64,000 nucleotides of DNA from Styela clava (Eukaryota; Chordata; Ascidiacea; Stolidobranchia; Styelidae), in contig NC_135259.1 in assembly GCF_964204865.1 (NCBI RefSeq), forward strand, positions 8,938,974-9,002,973, in the 5' to 3' direction. Made by a program: the position numbers and the translations under genes. The notes beneath the pieces are model-generated. The model saw only the letters and a program-made list of their open reading frames with translations, had not been told where the DNA came from and searched no databases. Positions 1-13,607 of the stretch are shown one piece after another (position 1 is the first letter of the stretch; each line of letters opens with the position of its first letter).

Positions 1-672
1 AAATTTAATTGGGACCAGTAAATTTGTGTATTACAGAACGGTTTTGTTATCAATATAGGATCTCAAGAGTGAAATCGCGTACGTGATGCTACGACACTAT
101 CTGAACAGTCTTACTTGCAACTTTGCATTCCTGGTTTCTGATATATTGGGGATGTATCAACTGACCAGAAATAATGTATTTTTGTTGTTTGAGACACCTG
201 AATTCTATCACATTTTTGGTCTTGTATGTTGTACCAGGATGTACCAAAGGATATTGTTAATCTTTCCGTGTGCGTTCAGTCATTAAATTTGCCGGAAATC
301 TGTGACCAATGCGGCGGATAAGCGTATAGGATAATGGTATAACATCATTTTTATTTGGAAGATTTATTGAAATATCCCAGTAATGTCGCCTTTGTAGAAA
401 ATATAGCATCTTAAATATTATTCGCATTGATATGCGGAGTGCAAAGATACCATATCAGCCGAGACGAAGCTAGGTTGACTTAACTCTCGTACGTTATATG
501 ATTAGGTAATTCGTCCAAGTTACTTGATGTGTTGATTTCGACATCTGATTCATCCAATGTGCGAACATCCATGCGGAATGTATGATGTAACATAAACACG
601 AAATTTGCTTTATATAGAGCCGTTCTGAAATATGTGGAGAATAATTCTTTCGAAAACCTTTCCCGTAACAAA
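1..672. other. Upstream region, no gene recognised
   Basis: AT-rich sequence with only short open frames on both strands and no splice-compatible exon chain that I could build. The last part probably holds the promoter and 5' UTR of the small secreted peptide gene that starts at 673. No convincing TATA box was picked out. Confidence 0.4.
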
Positions 673-1073
673 ATGTCTTCCACAACGTTGGCAATTGCTG
701 TTGCAATCGTGTGTTGCATAGTCACCAAAATCTATGCTGCTCCTGTAAGGACTGAAGCAGAGCTCGATGGGTTTCACATAGGTGGTGTAGAAGATGGAAG
801 ATTACCCTACGTGCAATTGGTTGCAATGGTCCCTCTTGCGTACGACACCCTGGAATCTGATGGTTAGTGTTTTTCTCTTTTATGTCTTTTTGTGACGTTT
901 TTCCAAGCAAGATTCTACAATCAATAACTATAATTAGTGTGTGTCTGGAGACAATTTAAAAATTAAACTTTCTGAATTGATGTGATATAATTTTTGCTTT
1001 AGGTGAACCTGATCATGATAAGCACCCGCTTTTATTGAGACATCTCAGAAAATACTTGGCTCAAGCAATATAA
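673..1073 (+). CDS. Small secreted peptide precursor, two exons, unrecognised family
   Basis: Exons 673-862 and 1003-1073 join in phase 1 (donor G|gttagt, acceptor tttgctttag|GT) and give 86 aa. The ATG at 673 was chosen because it directly precedes a classic signal peptide: a short polar start, then a hydrophobic run at residues 5-20 ending IYA-APVR, with likely cleavage near residue 21. The mature part of about 65 aa has no cysteine and no clear dibasic processing site. It has an acidic stretch at the exon junction (LESDGEPDHDKH) and an amphipathic, basic C-terminal helix (LLLRHLRKYLAQAI). A polyadenylation signal AATAAA lies at 1155-1160, about 80 bases after the stop, which supports a real 3' end. 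It could be a peptide hormone, an antimicrobial peptide or another secreted factor; I do not recognise the family. Confidence 0.6.
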
Positions 1074-1160
1074 TGAAGAAATTTGAAAAGCTTGTTCTAC
1101 GTGGTCATAAAAGTCAATATTTCATGTATTTTGTTATGGATTCTACTGGAAAAAAATAAA

Positions 1161-3421
1161 ATCTGTTTTCAACCAAATGTTTATTTATTGCAATAAGCAA
1201 TTTTGTGAGGTTAGATTGTCAACAATTTCAATCAGCATTCATTCGAAGCCATCCGCTGTATAATATCTTAAGAACTCACTATTATATTCTTTTCTCGAAA
1301 TCGCGGTAGGTGCATAGGGTAGGCAATAAGTATACAATAATATTAGACAAAATATATGATCTCTTAGCATTTTGCAGCAGAAACAGTAAAGAATAGAGAT
1401 GGGAAGGGAAAATTTTAAACATCGGATCATGGATACGACGCATTCGCAATTCGAATTCTCTATTCGATCAGAATTCTCTATTCTTTTTCTCGCTACAAGC
1501 AAATCAAAGAGTATGGGAACACCGTTCTAAAGCACAATAAACTTGTCCATCGGGACAAGATTGTAGAAATTGTAAAGCATAAACCTTTGTCAATTACACT
1601 GGGATCTATATCAATTTTAGTAGTATAATCTTCCTACAATAAAAACTAAGAAAACAAGACCATCGTTAAGTAATGATTAACTTTTCGACTTTGGAAAAAC
1701 TGTTATCCCAGTACTTCCAAAACAAGAAAAATATAATGATATCAAGATATGTTCCTATAGTCTGTACCATTGTAGTTTGTTGTGTAGTAAGAACAATTTG
1801 GGAGCATTGATGTAATAGCAAGAAGATGGTTGGCAAGTAACATATAAGAATAACTATTATTCATCTTCTGAAACATCGGAATAGAACACATGCAACCAAA
1901 CATTGTTAAAATTACGAAGATTGTGTAGCAACATCTCTTGTTGTTTTCTTTGCAAGAAATATTAACTCAACAAGAGACTAAATCATCAATACCAATTCAA
2001 CATAGATGCCTTTTGTTGAAAAAAAAATATTTTCACCCAAACTGGGGCCACACGCACAGAGCAATTGTCTTTTCAGACAATCGAGGTTAGTTATCGTCGC
2101 TCGGATTTAGCGAGATAAAAACTGGTGGTATGGTTGCCAGGAGGAGGACCCGGCTATTTAGAAGATTGATAATAAACTATATATATAGAATGAAACAAGT
2201 AAATTATAAAATTAATCAAAAGTTTTTTATTGGGAACGTCATATCGCGCCTCCTTGGATATCCTACAACGCAATTGAAAGGTTCGCTCAGGTTTTGCTAC
2301 TTCCAGAAAAATCTTTAGCTCATCACGGAGCAGAATACTCTTGCTACCAAATTGCCTCTTGACAACCATCGCGCTTCTGTGTAGTAGAGAAAATATTTAG
2401 GATCGGAGTTTAGGTATTCACTCAACTTCTGGAACATGCGGGAATTAAAAGCACTGCCTTTGATGTAATTCATGCTTTTAACAAATAAGTCAAAAGCACA
2501 TTTACAATTGTGACTCGGATCACTTGGTATTTAAATTTAGACCAGGAGAATCATCATCACAGAACTGGGACAGTCAAGGTATTGCTATAGATATGTAAAG
2601 TTATTCATACTCGCGGTGTAAAGGTTACGTAGTATCAAATAGCGATGTCGTTTTTTTTTCTCGGCGTGCTCTTTCTCACGACATAATTGTAACGCCAGTT
2701 TGGAATGTTATAACCATCGCATGAAAATTTGCTATATACTTTTTTTAATTCAGCAACATGACTATTTAAGATTTGAAAAGCGTTACACGTGTTTTCTATA
2801 AATAGGCCTGAATTGTTAAACGAATACTTCGTAAACAACGCGCTACCCAGAAATTGCAAACAATATAAATTCATCTGCAATAAATGTCGAGTATGGCAAT
2901 CGCATTGTTTACGCCTGATTTTACGTCCTCTATCTCACTTTATCATCTTTACTTTCAGTTGAGATATGAGCCGATAAAAAATCCCTGAAATGTTGTGTGC
3001 AAAATTGCCAAAAATTATTGTCATGGACGAAGTTTCAATACATTTTTCTTACCTGATAGCTTTTCCCACCTTCCCTTCATTGTGTCACGTGGTTACATAT
3101 ATACATAAAAGTTACGATATGTGCTGTTAGGGCGAAGATGTCTTGAATAAATATAATTTATAGTTTATTGCCGAAATAAATTCGTCTTTAAGTGAGCGTT
3201 GTGGCGATCGAAAAGAAATCTTACCTACATATTCGCAAACAAAGGGTGCGTACGGCATTTTGACGACCTCAGTGCCCTGTGAAGCACACAATACAAGACG
3301 GTACTTAATGAGTGAAGATTAACGCAAATCAGATAGATCGAATAAAAGCCTGAAGAAAAGATTTGCATTAAATATAAAGTTCACCGAAAAGAAGCGAATC
3401 TGCCTCATTAGAAAAATAAAT
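1161..3421. other. Intergenic, no gene recognised
   Basis: About 2.2 kb of AT-rich sequence with only short unconnected open frames. The last part (about 3300-3421) is purine-rich and probably contains the 5' UTR of the coiled-coil gene starting at 3422. Confidence 0.4.
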
Positions 3422-6400
3422 ATGCAGGTGAGTCTAAATTTGCGCTATATGATTTACAGCAGTAATCTTGTTTTGTGGTAGCTAATATAGTGGTAACAGA
3501 ATATCGAAAAAGGGGAGAATTCTGAACACTGTGGTTCAAGGTCAATGATGGTTTCAATTGTTTTCAGTTCAGCGTCAAAAATGTTATTTGTTATTAACAA
3601 TTTATGATTCAAAGCGTACCCAAATTATAGGAATATTGTATTAGATTTATTGTTGTAACAAACCGCAATGACGACATTTGTATGTCTTGTCACCGACATG
3701 ATAAACAAAAATGAATAAGCAAAAATTTGTCACGGTGACAAACCTTATTCAGTTGTGAAATATGTAAAAGTGATCGAAATGGCGATGCAAAAATATTCTA
3801 CTGATATATTCAGTATTTTCTACTTCAATATAGATTTGAGACTTTGATGTGTAATTATGGCTATAATTTTATTATCACATAAAATCTGCAGAAGAATTGT
3901 TTGGCTATAGTGTTTTATTTTATGCCCAGATCATATTTTGATACCAAACTGCAGGCGATTCCATCACGTTGGACACTAATTAGTCCTATGAATTTTTGTG
4001 TTGAATCGTTGTTGTTTTTAATGTTGGTATTCTTGTTAATGTTACTGTTGCTAGAAAAAATTGATTTACTAGCAATTTATGGCGCAAGCAATATAAAGTA
4101 ATTTGTTAGAAGCCTATTACTTTATTTTATTTTTTTTAATTTCTGAAGGACCCAATATTTCACCCAAAATTTGGGTGAAAGAGAACACTTTTGTTCCGTA
4201 TTTTTGACCGCTTTTTTTTTTTCGCAATTCGAATATATTCATTAGTCAAAATTTTGAAAAAAAAGCATTTGTTGTATTCCGACATTTGTTAGTTGAACGT
4301 TTGTACATCGAAACCTTATATAATATATATGATTAAACAACAATAACTCGTTATTTAGATTAATTACTGACTTTGGGTTGTTTAATCATTTGTGTAAATC
4401 AAATCTTGAAATGTATATCTAATTCCACGCTGGGTTAGGATAAAACGTTCTGAATGTGGCGAACGAATTCTAAAAATTTAAGCTTACGCTTGAATTTTGA
4501 AAATATATTTGAATGTCACACAAGAATTTAAAATACCCATATCTTTTAAAATCTTCATTTACGGGAGACTGTTGCAGTCAAAGCGGTAATATTCGCGCTA
4601 ACACTCGAAGGGGTACCTTCTGCGAGTTCATTGCGACGAAAATGGTTATCCCGAATGATTTTGACCATGTACGAATCTTTTAACGTACATTTTCTTCTTC
4701 GATTTGCTTTCGCAGAATGGTGATGACAACTCTTCGGATGAGTTAGAGGATGAAGCTAGAGACGCAGTTTGGTCATTGAAATCTAAAGGAATCACAAGGA
4801 CGAGATCAATGAGTCCGAATCAGTTTTCTAGGTAAGATTCTGCTTCTATTAGAGATTTCTGTTGGATCCTTAATTTATTTCCTCATTGCTATACCAAAGC
4901 GTCAGTACGCGTGCTTAAAATAACAATAAAAATTGAATAAAACGTGAAAATGTAACATATGAGATAAAAGTCTGTTATACACTTGACAAAAAACGGTTCT
5001 ATTAAGTAAACGTAAATGTCAGTGATTGGCAATAGTATTTAATGGTGAGGATTAATTTTTTTAGTCGCAGACGAAGAATGTTACTGGAAAAGAAAAGAAA
5101 AAAATCTTCTCTTGCTGAAGAAAATGAAGAAGATGATGATGTTGCTGTGAGATTCATTGAATTTACACCATTGTTTGATCAGCCTGATACATTTTTCGTG
5201 ATTACTTTCATTTTCAAACGGTTCTATGCCATGATTCTAGTTATGTTTTAAAAATAATTTCCGAAATTCCAGACAAAATTACTGTCTCACATAAGTGCAC
5301 AGACTGAATGCGGTGGAGAAAGATGATAGTCTAGAATAAGTTTGACGTCAGGTTTCAAATATCCAACAAGCTGATATGCGTTATTTTTCAGGATAATGGC
5401 CCGCGTCATTTGGAGGATTTACCACAACTAGAGTTAGAAGGTGCCCCGGCAGGATGGCACGCATCCCGTGCGGGCCGGTCTCGTGAACAAGCTCCTCCAG
5501 TGGCAGCAATGAATAAAGGAAGGCGAAGTAGTGCCTTCCCAATTTCAGGCATGACATCATTAGACGTTAGAAGACCTTCTGTAGGTGGGCAAAGGAGGGC
5601 GAGCCAGATGACATTTGACGAATGGGTACACCTGAAGAAGTTTCAAGAGATGCAAGAAGCTGCCAACACCGCTCGGCGTAACTCGAAAGACGTAATAAAA
5701 AACCACAAGACAAACATGAAACATAATATTAGTTACGAGGAATGGAGTAAACAGACTGAGGTAAGTTATTTTTTCCAAGCAAGCAAACAGTGGAAAATTT
5801 TCTACAGATTCCGAGATATTGATCGTTTTTAGCGGCATCACACATATAACATGTATTCAGAGTATCTTTGTTATTTTGAGTCCTGTCAATAGTATTATGA
5901 CGTCATATTTAAGCCAAATTGTGAACAATTTCTATTAATAGCTATAATAATGACGTCAAGAGAGGATGCTAAGGAATAAAATTAGAGAGCAACCTAAACT
6001 TTACCAATTTGTACCAAGTTATAAAAAATATCCGAAAATAGAGGAAAACTTCATTTGGAATTCACTTTAAATTGATTTTACTAAAAAGAAGCAACGACTT
6101 CAGGATACGATTTTGTACTGTTTTTGTTTCGCATTCGAACAAAAGAAACTTGCTTCATGTCAAAGTACAATAATTTGCTGACAACGCATTCGTTGAAACA
6201 AAACCAGAGTTATTACATAAAGATCGCTTTGTAGACGTGCTAAAGCGTGATATTTAACGAGTTTTTCTTCGTGGGAGAGGAAGATTGTGTACATTGCCGT
6301 AAAATTTAAATCGGTTCGTGTATTGTTGGAAGTTCACAATTAGCGTTCACTTTGGCGCTGGTGGTTTTGGGAGAGTTTTCATCCGCATATATCTCCTTAT

Positions 6401-8084
6401 TAATGCAGGGCCGGGCATGAATCATCAATGAGAGATGTTAATTACCTATCCCTGACTCCCTATGGTTACGCTTATCACAGATATCATTAGTCAGAACTTA
6501 GCAATGTGACTGACTATTAATCCTTACACGATATAACGAGTTGTTTTTCGCCCTTTTTCATCAATTCTCAGCATATCGATTCTTTTACTTTTCAGTTTTA
6601 TATGTACTTTTTTACAAGTTTTTCGCGTCTATTGCCCCGTGTAAGAGCTTTGTAATTTTATTTTATTACAATATAAACCAAACACCCACGTATTGTTTTG
6701 ATTGTTCAATATTATGTAAACTCAAGCAGTAATAAAAATCATAGGGCTCGTTGAACCATCAATCAACTTAAAATTTAACCTACAAGGCAGGATGCGCGTT
6801 GTATAGTTACAAATATTTGTCTTTCCAACCCGTTGTCTGACCAGAATCAGGCTTTCTGCCAAAAACATGTATAATTATGACTGTAATATGTTGACATGGG
6901 GGAAGCAAAATCGGTTTTGACCAAATAATAGTTTTCCAATTATTTCAAAATAATAAAAAACGAAACCATCAGTACGGTTAAATAAATATTATGCTTGGTT
7001 GTGCTGATTGCGTCCCTTGATTGTGATGAAACAATTCGCATTTCAGTATATCACATATGGTGGGTGTCAAGGAGGCTCGGTCGCTTGTTTGTACATAAAT
7101 TGACAAACACGTAACAATTTAGCTTGATTTAGATGTAACTCTGTCTTCCAAATAATATTGGTCAAACGACACTGGATTGTCGAAAATCTTCGTATTCATC
7201 CAATGCCCAAGTATATGGAGCAGCACAGAAAAATCTAAAATGAATACGGAAAATGTTAATAAAGCAACAATAGATAAAAAGGACATTGAAATTGTCACTT
7301 TTTAAACATTGAGTGATGACTAACGAGCCGCCATCCAATACACATATTTAGGATGACTAGTACTTTTTGTTGGTCGCAATACCATTAAAAAAAATTGATA
7401 TACTGTGGTGTTATGGATCTCTTTTGTCAGTCTACTGTAAAACAATATATTCCACCGCAACTTAGACACTTTGCGTCAGATTGGTCGTTTTTCATTTACT
7501 TATTCAACTTATTTGTACGCATGATGTCTGTGCTGCGTATACAGAGCCTCGTTCAGAACGGATAGAAAGAATATCTTACAAAATATAAATTAAAAATTCT
7601 GCGTCATTGAATTCACATAATTAACTGAACAAATTTTATGTTTTATATATAATTTACAACTACCTTTCATTGTCAGGAACGTAAAAAACGCGATCTCGAA
7701 GAACATGAGAAGCTTAGAATGCAATTTCTAGAAGAAAGAGAGGCTGCTGAGAAAGCAAAATATAAAAAGAAAATGAGTTTTGATCAATGGAAAAAGATCA
7801 AAGAGGCTGCGAAGGATGGAAAACTGAAGCAAGAAAATGGAGAACATACTCTTGAAGGTGGAACAGAGGAAGAACGTAAAAAGAAATCCGAAGAAGCTCA
7901 TAGGAAATGGATGATTAAAAAAGAACTTGAAGAAATTAAAAGGGACCGTGATATGCTACTTAGAATGCAGAATGCTAATTTAACCATAAATGCACCAAAT
8001 GTTCCCACAGGATCTTCGGGAAATCGACGCACAAGTTGGATTGACGCAAATGCTGCATTAAAAGTTGCAGCAAACAGAGGATAG
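3422..8084 (+). CDS. Coiled-coil protein with three FxxW motifs and R-R-x-S sites (paralogue A)
   Basis: Five exons join in frame: 3422-3427, 4716-4831, 5065-5146 (or from 5071), 5392-5760 and 7677-8084. They give about 326 aa. The first coding exon is only ATG CAG before gtgagt, so the start is less certain than the rest. The protein is Lys/Glu/Arg-rich. Three related motifs, MTFDEW (141-146), ISYEEW (181-186) and MSFDQW (224-229), each begin a charged helical segment. HRKWMIKKELEEIK (from 266) forms a C-terminal coiled coil. Five R-R-x-S sequences (Ser 115, 131, 139, 166, 311) match the basophilic (PKA-type) kinase consensus. The layout recalls cilium/microtubule-associated coiled-coil proteins of the CCDC181/MAP9 type, but that is only a resemblance. 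A paralogue lies downstream on the same strand. The exon 3 acceptor is an in-frame tandem pair, AG-TCGCAG, so two residues may be optional. Confidence 0.7.
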
Positions 8085-11000
8085 TCATATTACAATCCCT
8101 CTAATCCCTATTCAGTGTTAATAGAGTTTTCTCATTTTACATTTTTATTTTAGAGAGTAGTCTGACAATAGCGCAATATGCACTGAAGACCAACCCCTAA
8201 AAGCCTAATATTTGTGAAGCTACCGTATCGTATATACTGCATAAAAAATTTATGTTCTCATTAACAAATTTTAAAGCAGGCAGTGCAACATTTTTTTTCG
8301 GTGAGTCATAACCAACTTCAGACATCTAGCTGAGTCACACACAAAAATTTCACGTACACAACGAATTCAAAAAATTATCACAATGTAAGATTTATTGTAG
8401 CGACAAGAGTAAAAAACCTTCCTAGACATAAACTGCTGTCGGATTAAAATTTTAGGTTTGATGGTACAAAAGCTGAGTGTTGACAAGGGCCATATTAAAT
8501 AGACTTGTGGGCCGGGTTGTCGCCCGTGGACCGCCTGTTGCACACCCCTTTTTCGAAATATGAAGGCGTGAAAATTGCATGCAAATTACAGGGTTTCTTG
8601 ACGCGACTTTTAATATACTTATATGAAAAATGGTATTATTGATTAAAAATGTTGTATGAAATCTTAGTTTTAGATTTTCTATTTTTTGTCGCAGTTTAAC
8701 ATTGTTATTGTTATAGTAGAAATATAAAATAAATTTAAATTTTACAGTGATTTGGTCCTTTTTATTTGTGGTCATTGGACTCCAGAAAGTGATATAATAA
8801 GCTAAAGCTGTCCTGAAATTTCAGGAATGTTAAGAATAAATATCACACGTATTTCATGCCAAAATTGTTTCTTATAAGAGAGCTACTGAAAATATTTGAA
8901 TGGTACTTCAGCGTACACCTAAAATAAATAGCGCATACCTGAAAAGGCCCAGACTTCAAACCTCACCAGTGGAAAATAGGCAGTAAAAGGCCAGTTTCGA
9001 AAACGTTTGATTCAATTAAAGTAATTTCCGATGGTATATATATTGTCACCTTATAAACAATTCGAATTCAATTAATTTCCCGGCCTGTAGTCGGTGATGC
9101 ATATGTAGAAAATGATTAACATTCATCAATGAAGATTTTTTTTTCAAATTGGAGATGAGGTGAAGGACTGGAACTTGCTGTCCAACCATTTAAACTTTAC
9201 AATTCAAAATATAAAGTATGTACAGTAGAAATTACTGCAAAAAAAAGTAAGTATTGAATATGATTGTAGATATAACATTTATGACAAAGGTATCTGATTC
9301 CAATTTTTTAGAACGTCGTCATTTTTTAACTTTGATGATTTTTTCAGTGCGGTGTAAATCTGTCATTGACCGAAAATTGACCCCTTGTATCGCTCGACAC
9401 GCCCAGTTATAATGATTAGGCGTTTCTTCGTCAAAAGTGCCAAGGCCAACTCTTAAATCATTGAGTGGTTTGTTATAATTTGACGGCCTCTTCAAGACTT
9501 TCATTAAAAAAGCAAAATTGTGAAATTTCTACGAGAGAAGCACTTTTGACTCATCACAAAAACGCACAACGATATCTTGGAATAGAAATAAAAAATTATT
9601 TGAAGAAAATTCAACTTATAGATTGCTCGTCTGTAACTTACGGGAGTGAACTCTCACAGACGAATATTTGGCCACTATAAGACTGCTAGTTGTGAGATTA
9701 AAATTTGATTTATAGATAAAATTAAATTCTATTTACAATATTTTCGACAGTGCTGCCAAATAATTGTAATAATTTTCTCATACATTCCGGCGAGATCAAA
9801 GGAAAGAATTTAAATGAAAACAACGATATATTCGGCAATTTAAACAACGATCGTACTGGTTTATACTGTCAAAATCAAATAAATATTCCTAACGTTATTC
9901 CTTTTGTTATTCATATATTATTTCTTACTAGAGCATGCCTATTTACACACGGAGGGCGCAATATTGGCACGTGTGTCTCGCATGGTCAGTGTAAACAAAC
10001 CATAAATATCAGAGCAAAATATTACTTTTGTGCCTGTCGTGAAAATACTTTTATGACCCTACTGTTTTTGCATACTTCATTGCATATTGATACGTGACTC
10101 ACGTTGACTAATGGAACTTTGCTACTTGTTCATAAAATAAATATTATTTGTAATGAAACTATTTTTAAAATTAATAATGAATAATAAGTAAAACTATTTT
10201 GTTTATCGGAAATATATATTTGTTGAATAACTCATTTAAGAAACTTCATTGGTGTATTTTGAAATTGCTTCCGTATTTATTATTGGGCAGCGTGTGTACT
10301 ACACAGTATTCCAAAACCATTTTGTTTTCCTTCACGGGACTGGCTAAATTTGTAAATGCATATTCTACAAACACTGCCAATTAATAATATGGAAACAATT
10401 TGAAAATACACCTATGGAGTAACTTAAAAAGGTTTACCAATAAATGTTACTCAATTAATATTGCATAGTCTTGGGCGACAGGATAAAATGGCTCGTCATT
10501 TACGATTTGTACCCGTTCAACTCGAACCGTGCTTCAAAGTATTTATGAAACATGTACAGTGTGCTGAGTTTTGTAAAGTAAACAGATAAGTCATCTGTTT
10601 AGAGTGAGAAATACGATCATACAAGGGTTATTGAAGTTACATACTATATACATTTTCAAGTATCCTTCATAGTGGATAATTTTATTAGACTAATCTAAGT
10701 ATATTAATCGTATTATATTTGTTGCGATATATTTATATATGAACTTGGTATCACCAATCTTATTATTTTCGACTCATCTGTGACTATACAGCCTTAGTGG
10801 GTTATAGTTCGTCCAAAAATTTAATTATTTTCAAATTTCAGAAAATAACAAGCACTTTCATTTCCTTTAAGTTTTAATATTAGCGAAATGAGTAAATCTC
10901 ATAAAGAGTGACTATTTATAGATCGAGTGTTATATGCTTATTCGAAGCAGTTTTCGTCTAGGCTTTATTTGCTAAAACACAGCCAATGACGCAGTATTTG

Positions 11001-11778
11001 CGTTCTCCGACTATAAGTGATATTACGCCATGTGATTTAAATGAATTTTATAGCAATTAATAAATTGCGTTTTACATATTGTTCACTTGGAACGTCTGCT
11101 ATTTTTTTTATTTGGAGCGAGAACTCTACCAGACAAAACTTGTAAAAGTAAATGCATTTATTATGTGATCAAGGAATGCCGTGAACATTTATGGAACGAA
11201 CAAGTTTAAGTTATGTTTCGATCAGATAGCAGTAAAAAAGGAAATTTTCAATGTCTGAAGCAGCTGAAGGTATTATTGAATCGTACTCTACTTGAATTCG
11301 TATAAAAATTTCAAAGTTGACTGATAGAACAATTCAAATTTATTTCGAAATTAAAATACGGATGAGATATCTCAAGTCATGTCTTTGGTGGACGTTTTTT
11401 TAATTCTTTCATATTTATAAAGTAAAACGGAGTGACTGCAAAATGCCAGAAAATTCAATTGTTTTAGTAGGTTTTAAATGTTGTGGGGACGCCGACAATT
11501 GCCCCTAAAGTTTAGTCAAACATGTTTTACGACAGGATCGAAGACACAACCTCAAAAGTAATATTTACCGACCGCAAAATATGATAAAATATGTGTGTTG
11601 CGTCGTAACGATTCCCGTGGATGACACATGTTTGCTATCCTTGTGGTTTAATTGTGTACATCGTTCCACGTAAAACCTTTTTCGTGATTGCTCGGGTATT
11701 CTGTTTAAAAGGAAGCAAACATCTGTTCACAAATCCATATAGCTATAATTGCCAGTGCTTCTAGAGCTTTTTTAAAAA
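8085..11778. other. Spacer between the two coiled-coil paralogues
   Basis: Includes the 3' UTR of the upstream gene and the promoter/5' UTR of the downstream one. Open frames at about 9465-9680 and 9750-10097 are AT-rich, lack recognisable domains and could not be linked to coding exons. No RNA gene or mobile element was recognised. Confidence 0.35.
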
Positions 11779-13607
11779 ATGGCTGAGAACCCAAAAAACG
11801 ATGTTGGAATGTTACGAAGAAGAAGAAGATCAGAACCCGCAGTTCTCATGCAGCATAATTTAAATCGTTTAAAATTTCACCGTTCATCAATTAATTATCC
11901 ATCTAAAATTCAAGAAGAAGATGAAGTATCTAAAAACGCAGTACAAACATCATACATCAATCTTCAAAATGGAAAACGAGTAGAATATTCTGGTGATGTG
12001 AAATATACACCTCCACGTACAAGACGACTTTCACTAGATTCACGTTTCAGTGAACCTGGCAAGAAGAAGCTGACGTTTGAACAATGGTGTAAAATGGTGC
12101 ACGAAAGATCAAAACGTGAAAAAATGAAACAGGAATCGGATGTAAGTAATGCAATGGTGAAATATTCAAAACATAGTTTGTTATTTTCTTCGTCTTAAAA
12201 ACATTAAACTTTTTTGATAAAGATCAACACTCTTCATTTTTCCTAGTATTCCGATTATTCATATCACACATGCTGATTTAGTTTACTCGGACAGTAAATT
12301 GCTCCTAATCTACTTGCGACCCTTCATTTATTTCTATACTGCATAAAATTATTCACCTTTTTAATTTAATTAACGATAGAACTTGAAACAACCGGAGAGT
12401 TATATTTCATTTTATATTAATATTGACGGAAAATGGAACTTCACATTTTCCATATTTATCAACTTCATTATTCATTCTCTAGTGAAATTTTTTTTGATGC
12501 TTATAGGAACAGAGAAAGTTTCTTGAGTTAACAACGAGAAGAAATAGTATTACTTTTGAAGAGTGGAATAAAAATGTTGAAATGCGGAAAAAGATCGAAG
12601 AATTGAAAATCGCGGAAAAAGAGAAGGAAGATTTAGAAACCAAAGAAGCAGAAAGATTGAACAACATGAAACGAAGAATTTCTTTTACCGAATGGTTAGG
12701 ACAAAAAACGGAAAGACAGTCGGTGAGTTTTTTGTTCAACTATTCGAGTCATATCAAAATCGCGCTTAAAAATGATAACGTACAGGATATCAAGTACTAA
12801 TCTTTGTTTAAATATTTGAATACAAATAAACTTAATCGTGTATATTTTTCTGAATCCCTATTTATTATGCAATATCAGTAATCAGGAATCAAATATTAGG
12901 TTGTCCGTCCAGTATGAATGTTTCCACCGAGTCAATGAAAAAATATTAGATGATTTCATATTATGTGGTCATGAAAAGCATTTAAAAATATTATATATTC
13001 TGAAATTCGGAACTAAAACTAAATTTTGAGCTTCTGTTGTAACTTTGTAAGGTTATCCAGACTAAAATTATGTGAAAATGATATTCTATGCTATTCAAGA
13101 GTCCAAATGCACAATAACACAAATGTTTTTCCGTAACGTTCGTCCGACCAAAATCGATTATTTTTATTAGGATTTTTTTTTGTTTTGGAGGGGCGAGCAT
13201 TTATAGCTAAAATTAAAAGACAATTTATATTTTAGTTGGCACATCATTATAACATATTGCATGGGAATTTCTTCTTATAACAGATAAATTATGACAACGC
13301 CAATAAAGAATCAACGTCGGAGATAAGAGTGCGTCGATCCGGCCTTGACAGCATAAATATTTTTGATGGTTCTAACATTACTCGTCAAATGCGTCGAAAT
13401 TCAGAAACACCTTTACCAGTATCAGTATCCGTCGATGAGAAAGAAATCAACAAATTGCAAAAATCGAATGATGCCTTCCAGAAATGGATGGTTAAAAAGG
13501 AACTTGAGGCTATTAAAAAAGAACGTGAAGAATTACTAAAATCTCGTCAACTTTTTTCAGAATATTTGAAGCAAAATTCTTCAGTCTGCTTTCCTTCACT
13601 GGTATAA
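11779..13607 (+). CDS. Coiled-coil protein with three FxxW motifs and R-R-x-S sites (paralogue B)
   Basis: Three exons, 11779-12141, 12507-12722 and 13284-13607, all join in phase 0 and give 300 aa. The ATG at 11779 follows an A-rich leader and begins MAENPKND. The protein is a clear relative of the gene at 3422-8084. It has LTFEQW (98-103), ITFEEW (136-141) and ISFTEW (179-184), then a C-terminal helix FQKWMVKKELEAIKKERE (from 258) that nearly matches paralogue A. Five R-R-x-S sites (Ser 18, 85, 135, 180, 233) are present, two of them at the start of an FxxW motif. The N-terminus (five arginines then SEP) and middle are unlike paralogue A, while the intron after the first FxxW block is conserved in phase. 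Tandem duplication followed by divergence is the simplest history. The function is inferred only: a scaffold or cytoskeletal protein under phosphorylation control. Confidence 0.75.

Noticed and set aside
9750-10097. 115-codon open frame
   Set aside because: AT-rich composition, no signal peptide or domain, and no neighbouring exon with matching phase.
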